19,317 nt of DNA from Bacillus sp. ISL-7 (GCF_018613065.1 NZ_JAGGQW010000078.1:1-19317), one strand, 5' to 3'. Counted from the stretch's first letter, positions 7,518 to 15,374 are shown. Made by a program: numbers and translations. Notes: generated from the letters alone by a model not told the origin.

Positions 7518-7529
7518 GTGTATATACAC
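7518..7529. promoter_or_regulatory. MarR-type operator in front of the SDR
   Basis: Perfect 12-bp palindrome GTGTATATACAC between the marR stop and the SDR start. Its TATACA could serve as a -10 element for the SDR. An 11-of-12 match overlaps the -10 of the marR promoter (8081-8092), so both are probably bound by the same MarR protein. Confidence 0.6.
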
Positions 7530-7546
7530 CTTTTTGATAAAAAAAA

Positions 7547-8011
7547 TTAACCTTGCCTGTTCAGCTTAACGATATCAGACAATTGACCAAGCAAACCTTT
7601 ATAACGGTCATCGCCCATATAGTCTCGAATACGGGTTTGCGCCTGTTCCCATAACGGCAGCGCACGCTTAAGAAGGTCCCGGCCTTCGGGTGTCAGAGCA
7701 ATAAATCGTTTCCTGCGATCCTCCCCTTCCGTGATCGACACCCAGCCTTGTCTCTCAAGCGGCTTGAGATCTCGTGGCAATGTGGTCCGGGCCATCAGAA
7801 GAATTTCGGAGAGAGATGTAATGGTGACAGACCCAACCTGTTCAAGAGCCATCAACAATGACAACTGTGTAGACCGAAGCCCAACTGGTCTTAAATATTC
7901 ATCATATAAACTGGTAATGAACCGGGACGCCTTTCTTAAATTCAAGCTAGCGCACTCTGCTGCATAATCGGTCGACTCTGAAAAATCTTCCGTTGAATTT
8001 TGCTCTCTCAT
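7547..8011 (-). CDS. MarR family transcriptional regulator
   Basis: 154-residue winged-helix regulator of the MarR family. The DNA-binding core spans about residues 50-115: LSLLMALEQVGSVTITSL, then LLMARTTLPRDLKPLERQGW and the wing EGEDRRKRFIALTPEG. Start chosen at ATG 8011 with AGGAAAGG upstream; in-frame GTG and TTG codons just upstream sit on or too close to that ribosome binding site. It is likely an autorepressor, since the palindrome GTGTATATACTC overlaps its own -10 box, and it likely also represses the SDR downstream. No redox-sensing N-terminal Cys of the OhrR type is seen; one Cys (about residue 18) is present. Ligand unknown. Confidence 0.92.
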   Translation of the reverse strand: MREQNSTEDFSESTDYAAECASLNLRKASRFITSLYDEYLRPVGLRSTQLSLLMALEQVGSVTITSLSEILLMARTTLPRDLKPLERQGWVSITEGEDRRKRFIALTPEGRDLLKRALPLWEQAQTRIRDYMGDDRYKGLLGQLSDIVKLNRQG

Positions 8012-8080
8012 AATTTTCACCAACCTTTCCTACAATCAAGAAGATATACTCCAACTGTTGATTTGTTTTCTCATAATTAC

Positions 8081-8110
8081 GAGTATATACACGTATTGTG
8101 TCGATGTCAA
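8081..8110 (-). promoter_or_regulatory. marR promoter with overlapping operator
   Basis: On the minus strand, consensus -35 TTGACA (8110-8105), a 17-nt spacer and -10 TATACT (8087-8082): a near-perfect sigma-A promoter. The operator-like sequence GTGTATATACTC (8092-8081) covers the -10, so a bound repressor would block polymerase. Confidence 0.75.
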
Positions 8111-8230
8111 TCTTTATAATCATCTTAAACCTTAACAATCACCTCTATTTGTTTACATAGTTGTAACCCTCATTTACAAACCTTCCCTTTTAGTCGAATA
8201 TTCAAAAAGCCACCAAGAATGTAGCAGCAG

Positions 8231-8277
8231 GATCTTAAACTCTTGCACTCGTTACTTTAAGTATAAAAATTCACAAT
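8231..8277 (-). repeat. dispersed intergenic repeat, copy 2
   Basis: GATCTTAAACTCTTGCACTC, then GTTACTTTAAG and TTCACAAT match the other copies. On the minus strand it follows the DUF421 stop by 74 nt and leads into a G-U rich hairpin (GCUGCUA/UGGUGGC, about 8208-8227) followed by five T. The rest of the gap 8012-8350 holds the marR promoter and the DUF421 terminator, and I see no gene. Confidence 0.7.
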
Positions 8278-8316
8278 AATTCGAACAAAATTGACCAAAA
8301 TTCTATCAACAAAGGG

Positions 8317-8340
8317 AAAAAAGAGGGATATTAATCTCTC
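8317..8340 (-). terminator. terminator of the DUF421 gene
   Basis: On the minus strand, GAGAGAT pairs with ATCCCTC (one mismatch) around a TAAT loop and is followed by six T, 10 nt after the DUF421 stop codon. Confidence 0.55.
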
Positions 8341-8350
8341 CAAAAAAAGG

Positions 8351-9049
8351 TTAGTGTAGAATGTCATTTTTAGTATCAATAAAAAGTGTACCATCCTTCT
8401 GAACCTCAGCATAAAACACGTCCGATATAGAATCAATACCTGATAGTTTTAATTGCTTTTCTAACCATATCTTATCGAGATTTAACCTTTCTAAGTTCTC
8501 TTCCTTAATTTCACCATCGGAAATTACAGAGGTAGAAATAGGGAAAGCATTATCATTATTCTGTTTAATATTCACGTCACTCTTTGTCAAAGGCAGCTTT
8601 GGTTCTTTTTTCATGACAGAAAGAGTTCCATCTGTTTCAAAAATTGCATAATCTACATCTGATACAGCAAATACATTTTTTTTACGCAATTGTGTATTTA
8701 AAGCGTCAAGGTCTAAACGAACTTTACGAAGTGCTTCATCCATTATCTTACCTTTTTTTATAAGAATTACTGGTTGACCTTCTATTGCATAACGAAATTT
8801 TGAGGATTTTAAATCCAAAAATCCAGTGATAACCGTAAAAACACTCCAAGCAACTAACGCTATTAACCCATTTGTGATACTTATTGATGGGTCTATTGCA
8901 AGGGAAGCACCTAATGTACCAATTGAAATAGCAGATACAAAATTAAAAAAGGTCATTTGAGATATTTCTTTTCTTCCCATAAGCCTTGTTAAAGCTATTA
9001 ATGCAATAAAGGCAATAGCAAGCCTAAGAACTAATTCCGAAATTGGCAT
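8351..9049 (-). CDS. DUF421 (YetF/YdfS-like) membrane protein
   Basis: 232-residue protein of the DUF421 family, common in Bacillales (YetF, YdfS, YkjA, YrbG). Three hydrophobic N-terminal helices (about residues 5-25, 36-55, 58-78), including the conserved LTRLMGRKEISQMTFFNFV, are followed by a conserved cytoplasmic domain: EGQPVILIKKGKI, LRKVRLDLDAL, DVDYAIFETDGTLSVMKK. Length is full for the family. AAGGAG lies 8 nt before the ATG. Function is not established; related proteins occur in spore membranes and some are linked to germination (family knowledge). It is flanked by two dispersed repeat copies and has its own terminator, so it is probably monocistronic. Confidence 0.92.
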   Translation of the reverse strand: MPISELVLRLAIAFIALIALTRLMGRKEISQMTFFNFVSAISIGTLGASLAIDPSISITNGLIALVAWSVFTVITGFLDLKSSKFRYAIEGQPVILIKKGKIMDEALRKVRLDLDALNTQLRKKNVFAVSDVDYAIFETDGTLSVMKKEPKLPLTKSDVNIKQNNDNAFPISTSVISDGEIKEENLERLNLDKIWLEKQLKLSGIDSISDVFYAEVQKDGTLFIDTKNDILH

Positions 9050-9161
9050 AAATAAACTCCTTTGTATTTTTTTATGTAATCCCTTTCCAACCTATTTAAT
9101 TTATATTATTATCCATTTGTTATTTTGTATTACGAACATATTGTGCTATTGATGGCAGCAC

Positions 9162-9209
9162 GATCTTCAACATAAGCACCCGATAGTTTAAGTGGAATCC
9201 TTCACAATC
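9162..9209 (-). repeat. dispersed intergenic repeat, copy 3
   Basis: GATCTTCAACATAAGCACCC, then GATAGTTTAAGTGG and TTCACAATC match the shared pattern with several substitutions. Beyond its left end lies the stem GTGCT/AGCAC (9143-9161) without a T-run. It sits between the DUF421 start and the fabF terminator. The remainder of 9050-9441 shows no gene. Confidence 0.65.
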
Positions 9210-9271
9210 ACTTCTACACATTAATAAACTCCAATCCCTAATAAGTATTGTTCCAGAATCCGGTAAAATAC

Positions 9272-9303
9272 AAAAAGACGCCTTCTTATTCAAGAAAAGC
9301 GCC
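9272..9303 (-). terminator. probable fabF terminator
   Basis: Minus strand: GCGCTTTTCTT, loop GAAT, AAGAAGGCGTC, then TTTTTG. The stem pairs CGC/GCG and TTCTT/AAGAA around a small internal loop. It lies about 140 nt downstream of the fabF stop. Confidence 0.5.
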
Positions 9304-9441
9304 CGATTGTGAAATATCGAAAAATATAAGGAGCTGCAAAAATGTCTCCTTAGTTATTTTACTAAAACATCGAGATAGTTAGGGGTTTAAACGTTAAAAT
9401 AATATTTAACCTATCAATTAGTCCCTTTACTACAGTCTTAT

Positions 9442-10677
9442 CTATATAGAAAACTTTTTAAATACCAACACGGCATTATGTCCGCCAAAACCAAAACCAT
9501 TAGAAATAGCATAGTTTATTTTTGTCTTAGCAGCATGATTTGGAGTATAATCTAAATCACAATCCACATCTGGTGTTTCGTAATTAATAGTTGGAGGAAC
9601 TATATCTTCCATAATACTTTTGAGTGTTATAACAGCCTCAATCCCACCAGCTGCCCCAAAAAGATGTCCAGTCATTGATTTCGTGGAACTTACCTTTAAG
9701 TTATAAGCATGAGCACCAAAAACACTTTTAATCGCTTTGGTCTCTGATTTATCTCCTTCAGGGGTGCTTGTCCCATGCGCATTTATATAATCCACATCAG
9801 TGGATTTTATATTCCCCATATCTAAAGCCAATCTCATCGCATTTGCTGCTCCGGTGTAATCAGGGGAAGTCATATGATAGGCATCTGTTGTGGAACCATA
9901 ACCTACGATTTCTCCTAAAATTGTTGCTCCTCGTTCTCTCGCGTGTTCATACTCTTCCAGGAATAAAACACCTGCTCCTTCAGACATGACAAAGCCATCA
10001 CGCCTGCTATCAAATGGGCGACTTGCCTTTTCTGGAAAATCATTAAAAGTAGACATTGCTCTCATTCTTGAGAACCCAGCAAAAGCTAATGGATTAATAG
10101 GAGCTTCAGCCCCTCCAGCTAATATGCCATCAGAATATCCATGTCGAATATTTAAAAAAGCCTCACCAATTGCTTGATTCCCTGTTGCACAAGCAGAAAC
10201 AGGTGAAAAGCTGGGTCCCTTAAAACCCGTTTTTATAGAAATAACTCCCGACGCCATATTACTAATCATCATAGGAACCATAAATGGAGAAACTTTTCTT
10301 GGTCCTCTTTCAATTAAAGCTTTATGATTATCTAATGTAGTATTAATCCCCCCAATACCGGAACCAATATAAACCCCTAATCGCTCCTTATTAACATTTT
10401 GTAAATCTAGATTCGCCTGTTCTAAAGCTTGTTGAGCAGCAGCAACAGCATATTGTACGAATAAGTCATATTTTCCTAATTCTTTTTTATCGAGATATTG
10501 CTCTGCGTCAAAGTCGGTAATATAACCTGCAATTTGGGTGCTAATATTGTTAAAGTCTTCAGAATTAATTTTTTTGATTCCTGACTTACCTTCTTTAATA
10601 TTAGCCCAGAACGCTTGAACCGTATTTCCTAACGGTGAAACGACTCCATATCCTGTCACTACAACTCTTCGTGCCAT
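9442..10677 (-). CDS. fabF: beta-ketoacyl-ACP synthase II (FabF)
   Basis: 411-residue condensing enzyme that elongates acyl-ACP with malonyl-ACP in fatty acid synthesis, cytoplasmic. The triad is complete: C163 in VSACATGNQ, H301 in NAHGTSTPEGD and H338 in STKSMTGHLFGAAGG, with K333 also present. The C-terminal GFGFGGHN loop is intact. Start chosen at ATG 10677 (MARRVVVTGYG), with AGAGGAG upstream; the longer frame to 10707 overlaps the ribosome binding site. No fabH, acpP or fabD is nearby, so this is a stand-alone copy, perhaps a paralogue of the main fabHF gene. It could serve a specialised acyl chain; that is an inference from context only. Confidence 0.95.
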   Translation of the reverse strand: MARRVVVTGYGVVSPLGNTVQAFWANIKEGKSGIKKINSEDFNNISTQIAGYITDFDAEQYLDKKELGKYDLFVQYAVAAAQQALEQANLDLQNVNKERLGVYIGSGIGGINTTLDNHKALIERGPRKVSPFMVPMMISNMASGVISIKTGFKGPSFSPVSACATGNQAIGEAFLNIRHGYSDGILAGGAEAPINPLAFAGFSRMRAMSTFNDFPEKASRPFDSRRDGFVMSEGAGVLFLEEYEHARERGATILGEIVGYGSTTDAYHMTSPDYTGAANAMRLALDMGNIKSTDVDYINAHGTSTPEGDKSETKAIKSVFGAHAYNLKVSSTKSMTGHLFGAAGGIEAVITLKSIMEDIVPPTINYETPDVDCDLDYTPNHAAKTKINYAISNGFGFGGHNAVLVFKKFSI

Positions 10678-10710
10678 CAACAACACTCCTCTATCATTCT
10701 TTTTCACATA

Positions 10711-10851
10711 CTATTTCAAAAGATCTTTAAGTTGTTTCAATAATTTCGAAAAGAAATTATCTCCTAATACATGCTTATATTGTAATCCGCCTTTGGTACT
10801 TGAGATGAGAAGAACTGCTAATGCGTCCAAAATAATATTCGGAACTTGTTT
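10711..10851 (-). pseudogene. unrecognised ORF tail upstream of fabF
   Basis: A 46-codon open stretch with no start codon, ending at TAG (10711-10713), 33 nt before fabF. It reads like a protein C-terminus (VPNIILDALAVLLISSTKGG, then FSKLLKQLKDLLK), perhaps the tail of a TetR-type effector domain, but this is only a resemblance. It is preceded by an in-frame stop and the MFS terminator. Between it and 10988 I see no gene. Confidence 0.28.
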
Positions 10852-10853
10852 TT

Positions 10854-10894
10854 AAAAAAAATAACTTGAGTTTTTCCTAAAGGATGTCACAAGT
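10854..10894 (-). terminator. probable terminator of the MFS gene
   Basis: Minus strand: ACTTG and CAAGT form the outer stem, with CCT/AGG inside, followed after two bases by eight T. It lies about 95 nt after the MFS stop codon. Confidence 0.5.
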
Positions 10895-10988
10895 CATTTT
10901 CCATCTTCTGGTCAAATGGACTCAAAATCGACGTTTGCTACCTCTATATAACCCGTTTTGGATTTATCTCGGACTTATCGCACCTTCG

Positions 10989-12383
10989 CTAGACGCGAGC
11001 TTTAATGTCAATTTGTACCGGCATAGATTGCTTTTTTGACCTATAAAAAAGCGAGCAGACAATAGCTATACCTGCAATGACCGTCATTCCCCAAAAAATA
11101 TTCGCGTAAGCATTCGGGAGGGGGAGATTTTTCTGCAAGGCGATCGAAATGCCAGTAACGGCAACGCTGAAGGCTCCGCCTAAAAATTGCAATAGCTGGA
11201 ACAAGCCCATTCCCGCGCCGGTCTGCTCTTTAGGCACAATGCGCGATATTTCATTGGATACGCTGGTAGTCAACGAGGAGAAGCTGATGCTAAGCAGCAT
11301 GTAGCTTGCGACAATGGCATAGATTGAATGTACGGCCGTTAAGGCGAACAGGGCGGCAGCCAGAATAAGCAGCCACGGAGCATAACGAAATAGTATGCTG
11401 TTGCCGAAACGGTCTATCATTTTGCCGATCCAATTGGACGCAAGCATCGACAAGATAGCCCCGGGGAATAGAACTAGACCCGATTGGCCCGGAGTTAAGG
11501 CAAACAGATGGGCCAAAATTTGCGGAATAAGAAACAGCGTCACAAAGCTGCTCATATACGCCATGGTTCCAAGCGCGTTCAAGTTCATATACGGTTTGTT
11601 GCGAAACAGCGCCGGTTGGACGAAGGGATTGTCCGTGCGATGGATTCGCAACCAGAACAAGAGTAGAGCCACCAGCCCTACAACAAGCATCACCCAGGAC
11701 CTGCTGGTCAAAAACAACAGCATTCCCGTAGTTCCCATTCCAATCAACACGGCTCCGGCTATGTCGAAGGAGCCCTTCTGTGCTTTCTCTTTCGGCAGTA
11801 GCCGATAGAAAACAGGGACGAGCAGCAGTGTAATTCCCGTAACGAGAAACAAGTCGTTCCAGCCGAAATATTGAATAATGGAGCCCCCGATGACTGGACC
11901 GAGGCCAAGGCCGAGAGAGCTTGCAGACATCACTGTAGCCATCGATTTACCTCGCCGCGATAATGGAATGTAGCGGGTGAGCAGCACGATTCCCAGAGCA
12001 GGTACAGAGGCGGCCCCTGAAGCTTGTATCAGCCTGGCGATGAGGAGCAGGATATAGTGATGGCTGAAAAAACCGAGAACTGATGCCGCGCCAACGGAGA
12101 GTAATCCGATCGTAAACAGCTTCCTAATAGGGACGAAATCGGATAATCGGGAATACGTGATGGAGGAAATGGCGAACACGATCGAGTAGCCTGTCACTAT
12201 CCACGATGCCGCAACCGACGACAAGTCGAAATCTTTTGTAATTTGGGGCAAAGCCAGGTTGAACATCATCGTATTCATGACAACCAGGATGACGGTGAAT
12301 CCGAGCAGCGGGATTACCAATCCTTCCTTGAAAGCTCCGGAGACATCTGCCGATGAATCGAGGAGTGTGGATTCGTTTTTCAT
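10989..12383 (-). CDS. 14-TM MFS drug exporter (DHA2, TetA(L)-like)
   Basis: 464-residue proton-coupled exporter of the major facilitator superfamily, inner membrane. About 14 hydrophobic segments, and the sequence follows the DHA2/TetA(K/L) pattern: NLALPQITKDF, WIVTGYSIVFAISSITYSRL, RLIQASGAASVPAL, RYIPLSRRGKS, motif C GLGLGPVIGGSI, FDIAGAVLIGMGT, and EQTGAGMGLFQLL near the end. Start at ATG 12383, with AAGGAGG 8 nt upstream; the frame continues to 12452 without a better site. It follows the SDR on the same strand with a 154-nt gap that contains TCGAA-AG-TTCGA (12463-12474), a possible operator. Substrate unknown; tetracycline is not implied. G+C is richer than in the fabF/DUF421 genes. Confidence 0.92.
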   Translation of the reverse strand: MKNESTLLDSSADVSGAFKEGLVIPLLGFTVILVVMNTMMFNLALPQITKDFDLSSVAASWIVTGYSIVFAISSITYSRLSDFVPIRKLFTIGLLSVGAASVLGFFSHHYILLLIARLIQASGAASVPALGIVLLTRYIPLSRRGKSMATVMSASSLGLGLGPVIGGSIIQYFGWNDLFLVTGITLLLVPVFYRLLPKEKAQKGSFDIAGAVLIGMGTTGMLLFLTSRSWVMLVVGLVALLLFWLRIHRTDNPFVQPALFRNKPYMNLNALGTMAYMSSFVTLFLIPQILAHLFALTPGQSGLVLFPGAILSMLASNWIGKMIDRFGNSILFRYAPWLLILAAALFALTAVHSIYAIVASYMLLSISFSSLTTSVSNEISRIVPKEQTGAGMGLFQLLQFLGGAFSVAVTGISIALQKNLPLPNAYANIFWGMTVIAGIAIVCSLFYRSKKQSMPVQIDIKARV

Positions 12384-12537
12384 ACATATTACCTCCTTAA
12401 TATCATAATGTCCTTGCCGTTCGATCGAATACAGACAGACATAAGAATACATAAAATAAAATTCGAAAGTTCGATTATTGGTTCCTAACCTTCGGTAGCT
12501 GCTTTGTATCCAAATATCCTGTGTGTAAGTATCGATT

Positions 12538-13257
12538 CTATAAGTTGTTACTTCTTTTAATACCTAATTGCGGGTAGAGGGAAGAAACTCCTCCGGCAAG
12601 GCCCTGTTGTAAATTCCGAGTTAGATCATCAGCAACAATCTCGTAGAGATCAGCTTCGATACCATCTATTGCGATTCTTGCGATGTCCTTTGGATCTGAC
12701 TTAGGTGCTTGGATGTTGGCTGTCATGTCCGTGTCCATGTACGCTACGTGTAGTCCGGCAACCCTAACGTTATTAGGGGCTAAATTTAAGCGTAATGCAT
12801 TCGTCATTCCCCATGCAGCGGATTTCGCAGCCGAGTACGCACCTGACTCACCTATACTGGCCCAAGATAACGCGGATAGGATATTCAGTATAGAGCCCCC
12901 TCCATTTTTTTCAATAATTGGAGCGAAAGCGCGAATCATAGATAATGTGCCGAAAACATGAGTGTCGAATTCCAACTGTATATCTTCCAGCTTACCTGTA
13001 AGGAGAGAAGCACCCGTTGAGGAACCGGCATTGTTGATCAGAAGGGTCACATCCCCAGCCGCTTCCGCCGCAGCAGTTACGGATTGGGGATTTGTAATAT
13101 CGAGCTGCAGCGGAATAGCGCCCGGTAGATCGATTGATGCCGGGTTCCTCGCTCCGGCATATACTTTGGCTCCCCTCGCTAGAAGTTCAAGAGCTAGATG
13201 CTTGCCTAAACCTCTATTTGAACCACTGACAAGAGCAACTTGTTTAGAAATATCCAT
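12538..13257 (-). CDS. SDR family oxidoreductase
   Basis: 239-residue classical short-chain dehydrogenase. Cofactor motif SGSNRGLG (residues 11-18), a DITNP acidic motif, LINNAGSS, a catalytic Ser in ILNILSALSW and YSAAK are all present. Length is normal. ATG with GGGAG upstream. It lies between a TetR gene (upstream) and the MFS exporter (downstream), all on the minus strand. Its promoter, at 13324-13352, is flanked by two identical TetR-type operators, so it should be derepressed when the TetR ligand is present. Substrate unknown; together with the exporter it could modify and export the same toxic compound (inference). Confidence 0.92.
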   Translation of the reverse strand: MDISKQVALVSGSNRGLGKHLALELLARGAKVYAGARNPASIDLPGAIPLQLDITNPQSVTAAAEAAGDVTLLINNAGSSTGASLLTGKLEDIQLEFDTHVFGTLSMIRAFAPIIEKNGGGSILNILSALSWASIGESGAYSAAKSAAWGMTNALRLNLAPNNVRVAGLHVAYMDTDMTANIQAPKSDPKDIARIAIDGIEADLYEIVADDLTRNLQQGLAGGVSSLYPQLGIKRSNNL

Positions 13258-13277
13258 TTTTCACTACTCCCTTTTTT

Positions 13278-13289
13278 GAATGATCGTTC
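13278..13289 (-). promoter_or_regulatory. TetR-type operator, promoter-downstream copy
   Basis: GAACGATCATTC on the minus strand (GAATGATCGTTC on plus), within TTAAGAACGATCATTCAA. It lies between the SDR promoter and its start codon. The identical 12-mer occurs at 13354-13365, exactly 76 bp away, and at 16373-16384. Confidence 0.7.
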
Positions 13290-13323
13290 TTAAACTGTGA
13301 AAAAAAATCTAAACTACTTATGT

Positions 13324-13352
13324 GTTATACAAACTAAGAGCCAGACCGATAA
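13324..13352 (-). promoter_or_regulatory. SDR promoter
   Basis: Minus strand: -35 TTATCG (13352-13347), 17 nt, -10 TATAAC (13329-13324). The -35 is weak and the -10 is good. An operator touches the -35 from upstream (13354-13365) and a second lies downstream, an arrangement that suits repression by a TetR dimer at each site. Confidence 0.55.
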
Positions 13353-13353
13353 A

Positions 13354-13365
13354 GAATGATCGTTC
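13354..13365 (-). promoter_or_regulatory. TetR-type operator, promoter-upstream copy
   Basis: Exact second copy of GAACGATCATTC (minus strand), embedded in the larger inverted repeat AAGAA-N6-TTCTT. A related half-conserved site, GAACGACCAGTC, lies at 13418-13429, overlapping the end of the tetR gene. Confidence 0.7.
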
Positions 13366-13427
13366 TTAAATAATTAGATGCATTCTATACAGCACAGATA
13401 TACTATAGTTCATTTAAGAACGACCAG

Positions 13428-14030
13428 TCAACTATTATTTTTCTTATGCATTATCACGGACATAGCTACCTTACATACGTCCTCTAACACTTTGCGATCA
13501 GTTGCAGTTTTGGCCAGTACAAATAGACCATGCCTTGTATTTACTAAAAATCGAGCTAGTTCGCGTACGCTTAGGTTGTTGTTGATGACACCTGCTTGCT
13601 GAGCGCGCTGGAGAAAATTAAAAAAATGTGTCTCCATTTCGATTGTATAAGCTTCAATGCGTGAAGAGATAATAAGGTTAAAAGAACCAAGTTCCATTGC
13701 AGTATTCGCAATAAAACAGCCCCTTCGTTGCTTTTCATTACTCATAGCGATATCAATCAACTCGGTAAAAAATCGCTCCAATATTTCTTTTGGTTCTCCC
13801 GACTCCTCCAAAATAAGGAAGACCTGATCCTTATAGAGGTTGTGGAATCGATCCAAACACATTAGAAATAATTGATTTTTATCCCCAAACGTATCGTAAA
13901 GACTGCCTCGGTGAACCCCCGTATGCTCCACCAAATCTTGAATAGATGTTCTTTCAAACCCTTTGCTCCAGAACAGATCCAGAGCTTTATCGAGTACCGC
14001 CTTTTGATCAAACTCTCTTGGTCTCGCCAT
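13428..14030 (-). CDS. TetR/AcrR family regulator 1
   Basis: 200-residue TetR-family repressor. The N-terminal helix-turn-helix (about residues 8-55) has the signature FERTSIQDLVEHTGVHRGSL followed by YDTFGDKNQLF. The C-terminal helical domain, with GCFIANTAMELG, is typical of the NemR/YxaF-like group that regulates drug- and electrophile-responsive genes. GGGGGAGA precedes the ATG. It is upstream of the SDR and MFS exporter on the same strand; the operators flanking the SDR promoter are its most likely targets. I see no copy of the operator in front of its own start codon, so its own control is unclear. A second TetR at 16480-17058 has a very similar DNA-binding domain. Confidence 0.93.
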   Translation of the reverse strand: MARPREFDQKAVLDKALDLFWSKGFERTSIQDLVEHTGVHRGSLYDTFGDKNQLFLMCLDRFHNLYKDQVFLILEESGEPKEILERFFTELIDIAMSNEKQRRGCFIANTAMELGSFNLIISSRIEAYTIEMETHFFNFLQRAQQAGVINNNLSVRELARFLVNTRHGLFVLAKTATDRKVLEDVCKVAMSVIMHKKNNS

Positions 14031-14148
14031 ATCTACTCTCCCCCCTCATTTTTACGCAATTGCTTTGTTCCCTTTGCTTACGATACAGTTTAACAAAAAA
14101 TTTATGGAAAGAGCAATTAATCTAAATCAGTCAACTACGGCATAATAG

Positions 14149-14274
14149 ATAGATGGTTATATTTCACCCCTTGGATGGGAGCATATCAATTTCTTAGGCG
14201 AATACAAATTCAATTTTAGGCAGAATACGTCTCTCGATTCAAACAACAGGTCCCGATTGTTGAACACAAGTTAA
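14149..14274 (+). pseudogene. Tn3-family transposase C-terminal remnant
   Basis: A 41-codon open stretch reads ISPLGWEHINFLGEYKFNF, the conserved C-terminal signature of Tn3-family TnpA (SPLGWEHIN-GxY), followed by an imperfect NTSLDSNNRSRLLNTS and TAA that matches the usual xLxLRPLN ending with a small insertion. The rest of the roughly 980-residue transposase is absent and TAG stops lie just upstream. It marks an old Tn3-type element end here. The gap 14031-14375 otherwise contains only repeat copy 4. Confidence 0.72.
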
Positions 14275-14281
14275 ACACCGT

Positions 14282-14328
14282 TCTTTAACTAGACTGCCCA
14301 GTTAGCTTAAGTACAATATTTCACAATC
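14282..14328 (-). repeat. dispersed intergenic repeat, copy 4
   Basis: The most divergent copy: TCTTTAACTAGACTGCCCAG, then TTAGCTTAAGTACAAT and TTCACAATC. On the minus strand it begins 48 nt after the oxidoreductase stop and leads into a weak GAACG/TGTTC hairpin without a T-run. It lies 8 nt beyond the Tn3 transposase stop. Confidence 0.55.
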
Positions 14329-14375
14329 TTGCATTCTTGGATAAAAACTATTCTTCCACGTACTTAAATTTTAGA

Positions 14376-15374
14376 TTAGAAGGTTACAATAACTTTGCCT
14401 TGTGAGTGTCCAGTAGAAACTTTTATTAATGCTTTGTTAATGTCATTAAAATTATAAATTGAATCAATAGAGGGCGTGATATTTTCTATTTCAACAAGAT
14501 TAGTGATTCTTTGTAATTGACTGCCATTGGCGTGTACGAATAAAAAGTGATATTCATTTTTATGTTTACGTGCTAAAAAATCCACACGAGCACCCACTAA
14601 ACCAAACAATAATTTTTTCCACATTGGAAAATTATTGTCAACTGCAAAGCGATAATTAGGTACGGCTTTTAACGATACTAACTTTCCTTGAGGTTTTAAG
14701 ATACCGAGTTCTGCTTTTATCTCTTTTGTTCCCAGGGTGTCGATAACATAATCTATCTCAGATAAAATGTTGGCATAGTTTTCCTCATGATAATTTATGA
14801 ATCTATCAGCGCCAATCGACAGTGTACGTGATCTACCTCTTTCACTGCCGCTTGTTATAACATATAACCCCATTGATTTGGCGATGGGGATTGCCATAGC
14901 ACCAAAACCACCAGTTCCTCCAGGGATAAATAACTTTTTGTTAGGCTGAGCATTTAGTACGTCATTTAATGCTTGATAAGCAGTCAAAGCAGTGAGAGGC
15001 ACAGCTGCTGCTTCAATAAAGGATAGATTTTTAGGCATTATGGATATAGCATCTTCATTGACGACCGCATATTCAGCAAAAGCTCCAATTTGATTAACTG
15101 GCAACATCGTATAAATGTGGTCACCAACGTGGAAGTTCTCAACATTCTTTCCAACAGCCTCAATAACGCCAGATAGTTCATTTCCTAAAGTTAATGGTAA
15201 TTCATAATCAGAAATCATTCGAATACTTCCATTTAAAATAAGGACATCTAATGGATTAACACCTGCTGCTTTTACTTTAACGAGTACCTCCCGGCTATTA
15301 ATTTCAGGTATTTTAACATCATTCAATTCCACTTTAACTTCTTTTGAATATTTCTGCATTTGAGCAGCTCTCAT
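14376..15374 (-). CDS. MDR-family NADP-dependent quinone oxidoreductase
   Basis: 332-residue medium-chain dehydrogenase/reductase of the zinc-independent quinone reductase type (Qor-like). GroES-like N-terminal domain (about 1-120) with AAGVNPLD, LGNELSGVIEAVG and VGDHIY; Rossmann domain with PGGTGGFGAMAIPIA (about 145-160) and later VIDTLG and GKLVSL; ends in the usual SQGKVIVTF. Zinc-ligand cysteines are absent, as expected for this group. Start at ATG 15374 (MRAAQMQKY), with GAGG 7 nt upstream; the frame runs to 15425 without a better site. Expected to reduce quinones or enones using NADPH. It sits between transposon debris and the broken OYE gene. Confidence 0.9.
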   Translation of the reverse strand: MRAAQMQKYSKEVKVELNDVKIPEINSREVLVKVKAAGVNPLDVLILNGSIRMISDYELPLTLGNELSGVIEAVGKNVENFHVGDHIYTMLPVNQIGAFAEYAVVNEDAISIMPKNLSFIEAAAVPLTALTAYQALNDVLNAQPNKKLFIPGGTGGFGAMAIPIAKSMGLYVITSGSERGRSRTLSIGADRFINYHEENYANILSEIDYVIDTLGTKEIKAELGILKPQGKLVSLKAVPNYRFAVDNNFPMWKKLLFGLVGARVDFLARKHKNEYHFLFVHANGSQLQRITNLVEIENITPSIDSIYNFNDINKALIKVSTGHSQGKVIVTF

